From an uncultured Flavobacteriales bacterium (lineage in GTDB: Bacteria > Bacteroidota > Bacteroidia > Flavobacteriales_D > Sanyastnellaceae), in assembly GCA_938003665.1 (NCBI GenBank), contig CALKYI010000382.1, positions 1 to 16,479 on the forward strand: DNA of 16,479 nt. The letters run 5' to 3'. The notes beneath the pieces were generated by a model. The model was not told the origin of the DNA. It searched no databases and was given only the letters and a program-made list of their open reading frames with translations. Numbering within the stretch: position 1 is the first letter of the stretch; each line of letters opens with the position of its first letter. Position numbers and translations under genes: made by a program. This document shows, in pieces, positions 7,334 to 13,907 of this stretch.

Positions 7334-8956
7334 ATGAGTGAAAACGCCGCCCCTTCTTCCATTTTCCGTATGGATTTCAAAGCCAAAATGGTGTTTTGGA
7401 TCGGGGTGTTATTTTTGGTTTTCGCGGTGTACGATTTGGGGCACGTCGGCAACAAAATGCCTTACGGGATGCACCAGTGGCGCCAATGCGATGCGTATTC
7501 GATGGCCTTGAACTACGCGATGGAACCGCGCGGATTGTTCCAACCGGCGATTCATTTTCAGCACGGTGCAGGCGGAGGCGACGCCGTTGGCGAATTTCCC
7601 CTGACGTATTTCATCAATGGCAAACTCTGGAAAGCCATTGGCATTCAGCCGTGGACCCTTCGGTGGACCCATTTGGCGCTTCTGCTCCTCGGTAGCTGGT
7701 GTTTGTTCCGGACACTCAGCCAATTGGTATCGCTGCGCAGCGCGCTGGCATTGACGTGGTTTTCAATGGCTTCCGGGCTCATGGCATTTTACGGCCCCAA
7801 TTACCTGGTCAATGCCGCGGGATTGGGATTGGTGTATGTCTGGTGGTGGCAGGCGTATAAATGGTGGCACTCGGACTGCACGAACGGATGGGCGCAAGGT
7901 TGGATGATGTTGGCCTTTTCCTTGGCGCTGTTGTTTCGTCCCACGCTGGCGCTTGGTCTGATTCCACCGGCGCTGGCTGCGTTTGGAACCCAGCGGTGGT
8001 GGCGATGGGCGGTGTCGCTTGGTATACCGGTGGCCGTTGGGGTGACGTGGGTGATTTGGACCAAATGGCTCAACAGCCAAAATGAGAGCGTGTACTTCTT
8101 AACGACCATCCGGCCGATTTGGGAAGCGGATTCGTTTGATGCCACGTGGCGGGCTTTTCGCGAAGATGTATTGCCGCACTGGTACCATCCGTATGCATTG
8201 ACGCTTTGCGGAATTGGGCTTTTTGCTTCGGTTGTGCGAACGGTGAGCAGGCCCACTCGAAATACCCGTTGGACCCATGCTGCGGCAGGACTGCTAGCGG
8301 TGGCTTCGCTCGCTTACATCGCCTTGTGGTTCGAAAACCTGAACGTCCATGATTACTACTTGATTGAAATGCAGGTAGGGGTTCCCGTCGCCGGTGTGTG
8401 GGCCATCAATTGTTGGCGGAGTGAAGGAAGCAGAGTGAAACGCACGGCATGGATGGTCTTTATGGCTGTCCTGACGCTCCAGCTGGTTGACGCAGGGTTG
8501 CGCACACGGATGAAACACCGCCCGATTGGGGGATGGTTGTACGAACATGTGGTGCCGGCACGGGAGCGCGACATCTGGGCCTGGTTTCACTGGGACCAAG
8601 ATCGGCGTTTCGGCCAGGTCAGCGAATGGACCGGCGTCTTGCGATCGATGGGCATTGAACGCGAGGATCGGGTCCTATCAGTGACCGACCCCAGCCCCAA
8701 CATCTCGTTGAGTTTGATGGATCAAAAGGGGTTTACCAACTTGTACGACGACGCCTATCAGGGTGAAGATCGAATCGCACATTACGTCGGTCGCGGAGCG
8801 GCTTTTTTGGTGTGCAATGACCCGAAATGGTACGAAGCGCATGAAGGGAGCCTTTGGTTGACCCAACAAATGACACAACTGGGAAACTTCCGGGTGTTCG
8901 ATTTGTTGAATTCTGACGCAAATTTGCAACCGCAAAACGCGGTCACGAATCAATAG
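7334..8956 (+). CDS. GT-C-like integral membrane protein (putative glycosyltransferase)
   Basis: The 540-residue polytopic protein has about ten hydrophobic helices (first about 19-35, then several between 108 and 385) and a soluble C-terminal part of about 150 residues. This layout fits GT-C enzymes of the ArnT/PMT (GT39) type, which use polyprenyl-phosphate sugars on the periplasmic side. The first loop carries HQWRQCD (47-53), resembling the acidic first-loop region of GT-C proteins and seen in unnamed Bacteroidota membrane proteins. It is followed by GEFPLTYF (86-93), reminiscent of the E-x-P-L-Y motif. Substrate and acceptor cannot be told. The ATG at 7334 is the first in frame; Met13 is an alternative. 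It diverges from topA and is followed 15 bp later by a small membrane protein. Confidence 0.7.
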   Translation: MSENAAPSSIFRMDFKAKMVFWIGVLFLVFAVYDLGHVGNKMPYGMHQWRQCDAYSMALNYAMEPRGLFQPAIHFQHGAGGGDAVGEFPLTYFINGKLWKAIGIQPWTLRWTHLALLLLGSWCLFRTLSQLVSLRSALALTWFSMASGLMAFYGPNYLVNAAGLGLVYVWWWQAYKWWHSDCTNGWAQGWMMLAFSLALLFRPTLALGLIPPALAAFGTQRWWRWAVSLGIPVAVGVTWVIWTKWLNSQNESVYFLTTIRPIWEADSFDATWRAFREDVLPHWYHPYALTLCGIGLFASVVRTVSRPTRNTRWTHAAAGLLAVASLAYIALWFENLNVHDYYLIEMQVGVPVAGVWAINCWRSEGSRVKRTAWMVFMAVLTLQLVDAGLRTRMKHRPIGGWLYEHVVPARERDIWAWFHWDQDRRFGQVSEWTGVLRSMGIEREDRVLSVTDPSPNISLSLMDQKGFTNLYDDAYQGEDRIAHYVGRGAAFLVCNDPKWYEAHEGSLWLTQQMTQLGNFRVFDLLNSDANLQPQNAVTNQ

Positions 8957-8971
8957 CGCCAAGCGTCATCC

Positions 8972-9169
8972 ATGGGGTTGAAATCGATTTTTTCGAAGGA
9001 GAAGGGCAAAGAATACCGACAGGTTTTCAAAGAGCAGGGCTTCAAAGGCTTGGTCAAGAAATACGGATGGAAAGTGGTGGTGGCAGTCTTCCTGTACTAC
9101 TTGATCCGCGACTCCATCTTGTACATCCTGATTCCCTACCTCATTGCCAAGGGGCTCTTCGGCGCATAG
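8972..9169 (+). CDS. Small conserved-looking membrane protein, 65 aa
   Basis: I do not recognise a characterised family. Residues 1-34 are strongly basic and probably cytosolic (nine Lys in the first 30 residues). Residues 35-63 are hydrophobic and aromatic, with one Arg-Asp pair at 46-47 that could split them into two short helices or a hairpin. The ORF starts 15 bp after the GT-C-like gene, likely as a co-transcribed partner, and ends before the palindrome that precedes miaB. The coherent basic-then-hydrophobic layout in a tight intergenic slot supports a real gene. It may be a helper of the upstream enzyme, but that is a guess from position. Confidence 0.7.
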   Translation: MGLKSIFSKEKGKEYRQVFKEQGFKGLVKKYGWKVVVAVFLYYLIRDSILYILIPYLIAKGLFGA

Positions 9170-9186
9170 CGCGGGTTTTGTTAAGG

Positions 9187-9228
9187 ACTGACAAACTGTC
9201 AGTTTTTTGCATGGAATCCGTACATTTG
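9187..9228 (+). promoter_or_regulatory. miaB-cluster promoter with overlapping 17-bp palindrome
   Basis: TACATTTG (9221-9228) is a perfect match to the Bacteroidota -7 box, 20 bp before the predicted miaB start at 9249. The expected -33 position (about 9197-9200) falls inside the perfect palindrome ACTGACA-AAC-TGTCAGT (9187-9203), which is followed by six T. The palindrome could be an operator or an activator site replacing the -33 box. Because of the T-run it could also act as a weak intrinsic terminator for the upstream 65-aa gene. Confidence 0.6.
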
Positions 9229-9248
9229 CAGTCTACTTGATTGCAACC

Positions 9249-9368
9249 ATGGCCAACGAATCCTCGCATCCACAGGACCACAACCACGAACTCATGCACG
9301 AATCGCTGCAGGGTTCTCCCACTGTGATTTCAAGCACCCCGTCGAATGGGCGCAAGCTCTATTTGTAG
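9249..9368 (+). pseudogene. miaB: 5' fragment of miaB, ended by in-frame TAG
   Basis: The natural miaB start is most likely the ATG at 9249-9251, 20 bp after a perfect -7 box. It opens a frame of 39 codons (MANESSHPQDHNHELMHESL, then a stretch ending NGRKLYL) that runs in the same frame into the miaB body. It is stopped by TAG at 9366-9368 (codon 40). The next codons read SYGCQMNFSD. The family motif is KLY(I/L)ESYGCQMN, so the TAG stands exactly where Glu (GAG or GAA) is expected; one G-to-T change from GAG explains it. The first auxiliary-cluster Cys (codon 44, TGT at 9378-9380) falls in the untranslated gap between this stop and the next ATG. Confidence 0.75.
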
Positions 9369-9383
9369 AGCTACGGATGTCAA

Positions 9384-10712
9384 ATGAACTTCAGTGATTC
9401 GGAAATCGTGGCGAGCATCCTCAATGAAGCGGGTTTTGCCACCACGCGCGATGAGGAGGAAGCCGATTTGATCTTGTTGAACACCTGCGCCATTCGCGAG
9501 AACGCAGAGCAACGTGTTCGCAGCCGCTTGCGCCAATTCAAAAAAGCCAAGAAGCACCGGCCCGAGCTGGTGGTTGGCGTGTTGGGTTGCATGGCTGAGC
9601 GGTTGAAGGAGTCGTTATTGGAGCAAGAAAAATTGGTCGATTTGGTGGTCGGCCCGGACGCTTACCGCGACATCCCCAACCTGGTGGATCAAGTGCACGG
9701 CGGACAAAAGGCAGTAAACGTGCTGTTGAGCCGAGAAGAGACGTACGCGGAAATCAGCCCGGTGCGGTTGGATTCAAACGGTGTCACGGCTTTTATCAGC
9801 ATCATGCGGGGCTGTGACAACATGTGCAGTTTCTGCGTGGTTCCGTTCACTCGAGGCCGCGAGCGAAGCCGGGATCCCGAGAGCATTGTGCGCGAAGCCC
9901 AGGAATTGTTTGAGGGAGGCTACCGCGAGGTGACGTTGCTGGGCCAAAACGTGGACAGCTACAAGTGGAACATCGACAACAAGGGCAACGTCAAGGATGA
10001 AAGCCAGCCCGTTGTTCGATTCGCTGAATTGATGGAGCGCGTGGCGGCCGTTCACCCGGATTTGCGCATCCGTTTTTCAACGAGCCACCCCAAGGATATG
10101 ACCGACGATGTGCTCCATGCGATGGCGCGCCACGAAAACATCTGCAAGTACATCCATCTTCCCGTTCAATCTGGAAACAGCGCCAACCTAAAAAGAATGA
10201 ACCGTGGGTATACCCGGGAATGGTACCTGGAGCGCATCGATGCGATTCGCCGCATCATGCCGGATTGCGCAATTTCAACCGATATCATTGCAGGATTCTG
10301 CGGAGAGACGGAAGAGGAGCACCAGGACACGCTGAGCCTGATGGAATCTGTGCAATACGAAATGGCCTACATGTTTCAGTACAGCGAGCGTCCGCGCACA
10401 TTGGCCCAACGCAAGTTCGAAAACGACGTTCCGGATGAGGTGAAGAGCCGTCGATTGCAAGAGATCATTGCGCTCCAAAAGGTGCACGGTGCCGAACGCA
10501 CCAAGGCGCTGGTCGGCCAGACGTACCGGGTACTCATCGAAGGAACTTCAAAGAAGAGCGATTCGGATTACTTCGGCCGCACGACGTACAACAGTGTCGT
10601 GGTTTTCCCGAAAGGGGATGCGCAGCCCGGCACGTACGTGAACGTTCATGTCCACGACTGCACCGCGGTCACGCTGCTGGGCACCATCACCGATGAACCC
10701 GCGGTCGCATAA
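9384..10712 (+). CDS. miaB: MiaB tRNA methylthiotransferase, body (lacks N-terminus because of TAG)
   Basis: MiaB is a radical-SAM enzyme that adds the 2-methylthio group to i6A37 of tRNAs reading UNN codons. The 442-residue frame from the ATG at 9384 shows two of the three auxiliary-cluster Cys (Cys35 in NTCAIREN, Cys69 in VLGCMAE). It also has the radical-SAM motif CDNMCSFC (Cys144, Cys148, Cys151) followed by VVPFTRGRERSR, and a C-terminal TRAM domain (about 370-435). The first cluster Cys (GCQMN) lies just before this ATG, past the in-frame TAG. A protein restarted here would lack it and probably could not carry out methylthiolation. If the TAG is a sequence error, the true gene is 9249-10712 (487 aa). 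It is followed 10 bp later by the sigma-54 activator gene. Confidence 0.9.
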   Translation: MNFSDSEIVASILNEAGFATTRDEEEADLILLNTCAIRENAEQRVRSRLRQFKKAKKHRPELVVGVLGCMAERLKESLLEQEKLVDLVVGPDAYRDIPNLVDQVHGGQKAVNVLLSREETYAEISPVRLDSNGVTAFISIMRGCDNMCSFCVVPFTRGRERSRDPESIVREAQELFEGGYREVTLLGQNVDSYKWNIDNKGNVKDESQPVVRFAELMERVAAVHPDLRIRFSTSHPKDMTDDVLHAMARHENICKYIHLPVQSGNSANLKRMNRGYTREWYLERIDAIRRIMPDCAISTDIIAGFCGETEEEHQDTLSLMESVQYEMAYMFQYSERPRTLAQRKFENDVPDEVKSRRLQEIIALQKVHGAERTKALVGQTYRVLIEGTSKKSDSDYFGRTTYNSVVVFPKGDAQPGTYVNVHVHDCTAVTLLGTITDEPAVA

Positions 10713-10722
10713 CCTCCTCACC

Positions 10723-12006
10723 ATGGATGCACTCTCAATCAAACGGCGATTTGGCATCATCGGGACGAGCCCGGCGTTGGACCGTGCAGTAACGGTGGCG
10801 TCACAAGTGGCGCCCACGGATCTGTCCGTGCTCGTGCTCGGAGAAAGCGGGGTAGGAAAAGAAGTTATGCCGCGCGTGGTTCATCATTTTTCACGTCGCA
10901 AGCACGGACCGTTCATCGCCGTCAACTGCGGTGCCATTCCGGAGGGCACGATCGACAGCGAATTGTTCGGCCATGAAAAGGGTGCGTTTACGGGAGCGAC
11001 TGAATCCCGCAAAGGCTATTTCGAAGAAGCCAACGGCGGAACCATTTTTCTCGATGAGGTCGCCGAACTGCCCTTGACGACGCAGGTGCGATTGTTGCGC
11101 GTTCTCGAAACAGGCGAATTCATCCGCGTCGGTTCGTCCAAGGTTCAGAAAACGGACGTCCGCGTAGTCGCAGCGACCAACGTGGATTTTGCCGACGCCA
11201 TCCAGCGGGGTCAGTTCCGTGAGGACCTGTATTACCGTCTGAGTCAGGTGCCGATTGACGTGCCGCCACTGCGTGCGCGCGCCGGAGACATCCACTTGCT
11301 CTTCCGCAAATTCACCACGGACTTTTCCGAACAATACCAAATGCCACCGCTCTCGTTGGCTGAGGATGCGGTTGAGGTGCTGGAGAATTACCCGTGGCCT
11401 GGCAACATTCGCCAGCTGAAAAACACCACGGAACAGATGTCGATCTTGGAGATCGAACGCCGAATTGATGCGGATACGTTGCTGAGCTATTTGCCTGAAT
11501 CCCACCGGAGCCGATTGCCCATGCGGGAAGCGCCCGATGCGGCTTCCAACCTGAATGAGCGCGAAATCCTGTACAAGGTGCTGTTTGACATGCGCCAGGA
11601 AATGCAAGACCTCAAAAAGCTCGTTTATGACCTCATGCAAAGCGATGAGTCGCATGTAAGTCCTGAGCTTGCCCAGCGGGTGTTCAACCAGCCGCCGCCG
11701 TCGCTGAAGGGCCTGCCGGTTGGTCGGGAGGAGGCTCAGCCTGACGCCGAAGATGCGTTTGAAACCGAGTGGTCGCCTGCGCGCTGGCAAGGAAGATCGT
11801 CCCTGCAACCCGCTGCAGCCACGTCCCACGATTATGTGGAGGAGGCGCAGGAAGTGGAGGAGGTGCTTTCGTTGCAGGACTCGGAACGTGAGTTGATCCG
11901 AAGAGCGCTCGCCAAGCACCGTAACCGCCGCAAGTATGCCGCGCTTGAACTGGGCATCTCCGAGCGGACACTGTACCGCAAAATCAAAGAATACGGATTG
12001 AAATGA
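10723..12006 (+). CDS. Sigma-54-dependent AAA+ activator (enhancer-binding protein) without sensor domain
   Basis: This 427-residue protein is an RpoN activator that hydrolyses ATP to open sigma-54 promoters. AAA+ core: Walker A GESGVGKE (40-47), sigma-54-contacting GAFTGA (87-92), Walker B TIFLDE (107-112), arginine-finger region FREDLYYRL (165-173), and NYPWPGNIRQL later. The C-terminal HTH (about 385-427) is Fis-like, ending ISERTLYRKIKEYGLK. There is no receiver, PAS or GAF domain: the AAA+ core begins almost at residue 1, so activity must be set by expression or a partner. About 100 poorly conserved residues link core and HTH. I chose the ATG at 10723, 10 bp after the miaB stop; the frame is open 25 codons upstream, inside miaB. 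The stop overlaps the lptE start (ATGA). Confidence 0.93.
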   Translation: MDALSIKRRFGIIGTSPALDRAVTVASQVAPTDLSVLVLGESGVGKEVMPRVVHHFSRRKHGPFIAVNCGAIPEGTIDSELFGHEKGAFTGATESRKGYFEEANGGTIFLDEVAELPLTTQVRLLRVLETGEFIRVGSSKVQKTDVRVVAATNVDFADAIQRGQFREDLYYRLSQVPIDVPPLRARAGDIHLLFRKFTTDFSEQYQMPPLSLAEDAVEVLENYPWPGNIRQLKNTTEQMSILEIERRIDADTLLSYLPESHRSRLPMREAPDAASNLNEREILYKVLFDMRQEMQDLKKLVYDLMQSDESHVSPELAQRVFNQPPPSLKGLPVGREEAQPDAEDAFETEWSPARWQGRSSLQPAAATSHDYVEEAQEVEEVLSLQDSERELIRRALAKHRNRRKYAALELGISERTLYRKIKEYGLK

Positions 12007-12512
12007 GTGCCGTCCCCCACTTCAGATGGGCCGCGTTGGTTGCCTTGGCCCTGTGCTCGGGAAGCTGCGGAGTCTATTCACCCTACGGAGCTCAAACTTC
12101 TGGCGCATCAACGTACTCCGTGGCGGCCTTTGAAATGCTGACGCCCTTAGCGACCGCGTCAAGCGCGTTGGCATTGACGGAGGCTGTACGGGACCGCATC
12201 CAGCGGCAGTCTACGCTGCGCTTGGTCGATGAAGCCGGAGAACTCCAGTTCACAGGAGAAATCATCACTTGGGAAGTGACTCCGGTCAACGTGCAAGGCG
12301 ACGAAACGGCGGCATCGAACCGACTGACCATCGGACTTTCCATCCACTACGAAAACACCAAAGACCCGGAGTTGGGCTTTGACCGCAATTTCTCGCGCTT
12401 CGCTGACTACAGCAGCGATTTGGATCTGTTGCAAGTGGAAGACGCGCTCGTGGAAGACATCGGTGCGCAGCTTTCTCAGGACATCTTCAATGCTTCTTTG
12501 GGAAATTGGTGA
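12003..12512 (+). CDS. lptE: LptE-like LPS-assembly lipoprotein
   Basis: LptE is the lipoprotein plug of the LptD channel that inserts LPS in the outer leaflet of the outer membrane. The 169-residue product has a hydrophobic signal (about 8-20) and a lipoprotein Cys22 in SGSCGVYS; the -3 residue is Ser rather than Leu, a weak lipobox. The remainder matches the Bacteroidota LptE pattern: LQFTGEIITWEVTPVNVQ, then AASNRLTIGLSIHYEN, FSRFADY and a C-terminal amphipathic helix ending DIFNASLGNW. The ATG overlaps the activator's stop codon by one base in a 4-bp ATGA junction, which implies translational coupling. Confidence 0.85.
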   Translation: MSAVPHFRWAALVALALCSGSCGVYSPYGAQTSGASTYSVAAFEMLTPLATASSALALTEAVRDRIQRQSTLRLVDEAGELQFTGEIITWEVTPVNVQGDETAASNRLTIGLSIHYENTKDPELGFDRNFSRFADYSSDLDLLQVEDALVEDIGAQLSQDIFNASLGNW

Positions 12513-12539
12513 TATACTTGAATTGAACGCCCTGTTGCC

Positions 12540-13391
12540 ATGCAAATTCAACGCCTTCAAGAGCTCATTCAATTCCCGGAACGGGTGGAAGCATCCGATC
12601 GGGAGGGGCTGAAGGCGTGGAGCGAAAAGTACCCATATGCGGGTGCCATTGCCATGCTTTTGGCCCGGGCGAGCGCTGTAGGGGGACACATGGAGCAAGA
12701 GGCGGATTTATTGAAAGCCGCAACGCATGGAACGTACCGGCAGCCGCTGTACGATTTGCTCATCAAGGAGCGGTTGAAAGCCGAGGCCAAGGCAGTAGAG
12801 CAATGGGTGGAAGAAATCCCCGATGAACAGGAGGCAGCGGCCGCAGAAGACGCAGCCGAGGAGGCCGACCCAGCACCTCATTTGGACCCGGAAGCGCCCA
12901 TGGAACGCGAGGCGCTCATTGCGGCGATTGGTCGGACCATTGAGCGTGAGGTTGAGCCAACGGCTGCGGAGCCGACCGTCCAAGAAACGCAGGACCTGGA
13001 ACGCATCCGTGCGGCTGCCTCGTCGCCTTTCGCGGCGTGGTTGGCCCTGCGTGCTGCCGCGGTGGGATTCGGTGAAGCGGGCCAGGGATTGCCGGCCTCG
13101 AGCTCATCAGCGGAGACAGAGGGCTTGGATGCCAATGCCTTGATCGATCGGTTCATCGAACAGCAGCCTCGGATCGGGAAGTTGCGCGAGGTCGAAGCTC
13201 CGGTGGAGGAATGGGCGAAGGCCAGCGTCATGGAAGACCCCACCTTGGTCACGGAGACCATGGCCCGAATTTTTGCTCAGCAAGGCCAAATCGGCAAAGC
13301 AAGGAAAGCTTATCGCCATTTGGCATTGACTTATCCAGCAAAAAGCACTTATTTTGCAGCCCAATTGAAAAAACTCAACCAACGCCAATGA
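12540..13391 (+). CDS. TPR-like protein with acidic Ala/Glu-rich linker
   Basis: The 283-residue protein has two helical ends. The N-terminal 75 residues (QRLQELIQFPERV, then AWSEKYPYAGAIAMLLAR) resemble a helical-repeat start. The C-terminal 75 residues contain one clear TPR-like unit (LVTETMARIFAQQGQIGKAR then AYRHLALTYPAKSTYFAAQL). Between them lies a low-complexity segment rich in Ala and Glu (about 85-150), probably unstructured. No signal peptide or membrane helix is evident, so it is likely cytoplasmic. This type of protein is known only as an unnamed Bacteroidota family, as far as I can tell. It sits 27 bp after lptE and 31 bp before secG, so it probably belongs to the same transcript. 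Its function is unknown; a scaffold role is a guess. Confidence 0.75.
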   Translation: MQIQRLQELIQFPERVEASDREGLKAWSEKYPYAGAIAMLLARASAVGGHMEQEADLLKAATHGTYRQPLYDLLIKERLKAEAKAVEQWVEEIPDEQEAAAAEDAAEEADPAPHLDPEAPMEREALIAAIGRTIEREVEPTAAEPTVQETQDLERIRAAASSPFAAWLALRAAAVGFGEAGQGLPASSSSAETEGLDANALIDRFIEQQPRIGKLREVEAPVEEWAKASVMEDPTLVTETMARIFAQQGQIGKARKAYRHLALTYPAKSTYFAAQLKKLNQRQ

Positions 13392-13422
13392 GGTCGGTTG
13401 GTTTGAACGAATAAAGGAAACC

Positions 13423-13719
13423 ATGGGATACTTTTTGATGGTCGTGATTTTGATAGTCTGCGTCTTGCTCGGCGCAGTGATTTTGGTTCAAAATCCGAAA
13501 GGTGGTGGCTTGGCAACAGGCTTCCAAGGTGCCGGCCAAATGGGCGGAGTGCAGAAGACGACGGACTTCTTGGTGAAAGCCACGTGGTACTTGACCGGTG
13601 CGTTGTTCGTACTGTGCATCGTAGCGGGTGTTTACTTCGGTAACGCACGCCAAGACACCGGCATCGAAGGCCGCGGCATCGCGCCTACAACGGCGGTGGA
13701 TACACCGATTGCGGAATAA
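13423..13719 (+). CDS. secG: SecG, preprotein translocase subunit
   Basis: SecG is the small accessory subunit of the SecYEG inner-membrane channel. The 98-residue product shows the standard two helices (about 3-22 and 52-72) joined by the conserved cytoplasmic loop LVQNPKGGGLATGF (21-34) with Gly-rich continuation AGQMGG. A short polar tail follows. The ATG at 13423 comes after AAAGGAAACC, one of the few SD-like leaders in the window. It is the last gene before a strong intrinsic terminator at 13740-13773. Confidence 0.93.
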   Translation: MGYFLMVVILIVCVLLGAVILVQNPKGGGLATGFQGAGQMGGVQKTTDFLVKATWYLTGALFVLCIVAGVYFGNARQDTGIEGRGIAPTTAVDTPIAE

Positions 13720-13739
13720 ACCTGATACGATCTTAAATC

Positions 13740-13773
13740 AGCGCGTCCCCTCCACGAGGTGGCGCGCTTTTTT
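13740..13773 (+). terminator. Intrinsic terminator after secG
   Basis: AGCGCG (13740-13745) pairs with CGCGCT (13763-13768). The inner CCTC/GAGG can extend the stem with a small bulge, and the hairpin is followed by six T (13768-13773). It separates the miaB-secG cluster from groES-groEL, so the latter needs its own promoter. Confidence 0.85.
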
Positions 13774-13831
13774 GTGCCAATACCTGACATCTTTGCCTGC
13801 GGTTTGTGCCAAAGCATGACGGGGTGTCAGG
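13771..13831. repeat. Tandem repeat TTTGTGCCAA-N4-TGAC and flanking CCTGACA/TGTCAGG arms upstream of groES
   Basis: TTTGTGCCAA occurs at 13771-13780 and again at 13803-13812. Each copy is followed after four bases by TGAC (13785-13788 and 13817-13820). The 32-bp spacing is close to three helical turns. Overlapping it, CCTGACA (13783-13789) and TGTCAGG (13825-13831) form a dyad with a 35-bp gap. These lie 23-98 bp upstream of the candidate sigma-54 -24 element and look like activator or repressor sites. Confidence 0.55.
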
Positions 13832-13836
13832 GAAGG

Positions 13837-13853
13837 AATGCGGTCGACGCATT
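13837..13853. promoter_or_regulatory. Near-perfect palindrome AATGCG-GTCGA-CGCATT
   Basis: Six-base arms AATGCG and CGCATT flank GTCGA. The right arm overlaps the first bases (TT) of the candidate sigma-54 -24 box. It could be an operator. It lies upstream of the predicted sigma-54 start, so it would not be in that transcript. Confidence 0.4.
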
Positions 13854-13868
13854 GGCATGGAAATCGCT
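13852..13868 (+). promoter_or_regulatory. Candidate sigma-54 (-24/-12) promoter of groES-groEL
   Basis: TTGGCATG-GAAA-TCGCT fits the sigma-54 consensus TTGGCACG-N4-TTGCW. The invariant GG (13854-13855) and GC (13866-13867) are separated by exactly 10 bp, and 10 of the 12 positions in TGGCACG/TTGCW match. Transcription would start near 13879, about 29 nt before the groES ATG. No convincing TAnnTTTG promoter is visible in the gap; CATCTTTG (13788-13795) is a one-mismatch -7 without a -33 box. A sigma-54 activator is encoded four genes upstream. Confidence 0.5.
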
Positions 13869-13907
13869 ACTCACACTGCAAAACCAAATACCCAAAACTA
13901 CAGACAC

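Noticed and set aside
9211..9230. Sigma-54 promoter upstream of miaB (TGG...TTGCA)
   Set aside because: The GG (9213-9214) and GC (9228-9229) are separated by 13 bp instead of 10, while a perfect TACATTTG -7 box explains the promoter.
9249..9386. Programmed stop-codon recoding (pyrrolysine-type) in miaB
   Set aside because: TAG closes two other genes within 500 bp upstream, the expected residue is an ordinary surface Glu, and no recoding structure is evident; kept only as a remote alternative.
10891..11919. 342-codon open frame on the minus strand opposite the sigma-54 activator
   Set aside because: Antisense of a conserved AAA+ core with every family motif intact on the plus strand; the translation is Arg/Leu-rich without a motif.
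13720..13907. CIRCE (HrcA operator) upstream of groES
   Set aside because: I looked for TTAGCACTC-N9-GAGTGCTAA or a close variant; none is present in the gap.
13806..13907. 34-codon N-terminal extension of GroES
   Set aside because: The upstream codons do not resemble GroES and overlap the operator and promoter candidates; the start MSVNIQPLADRV is the family start.
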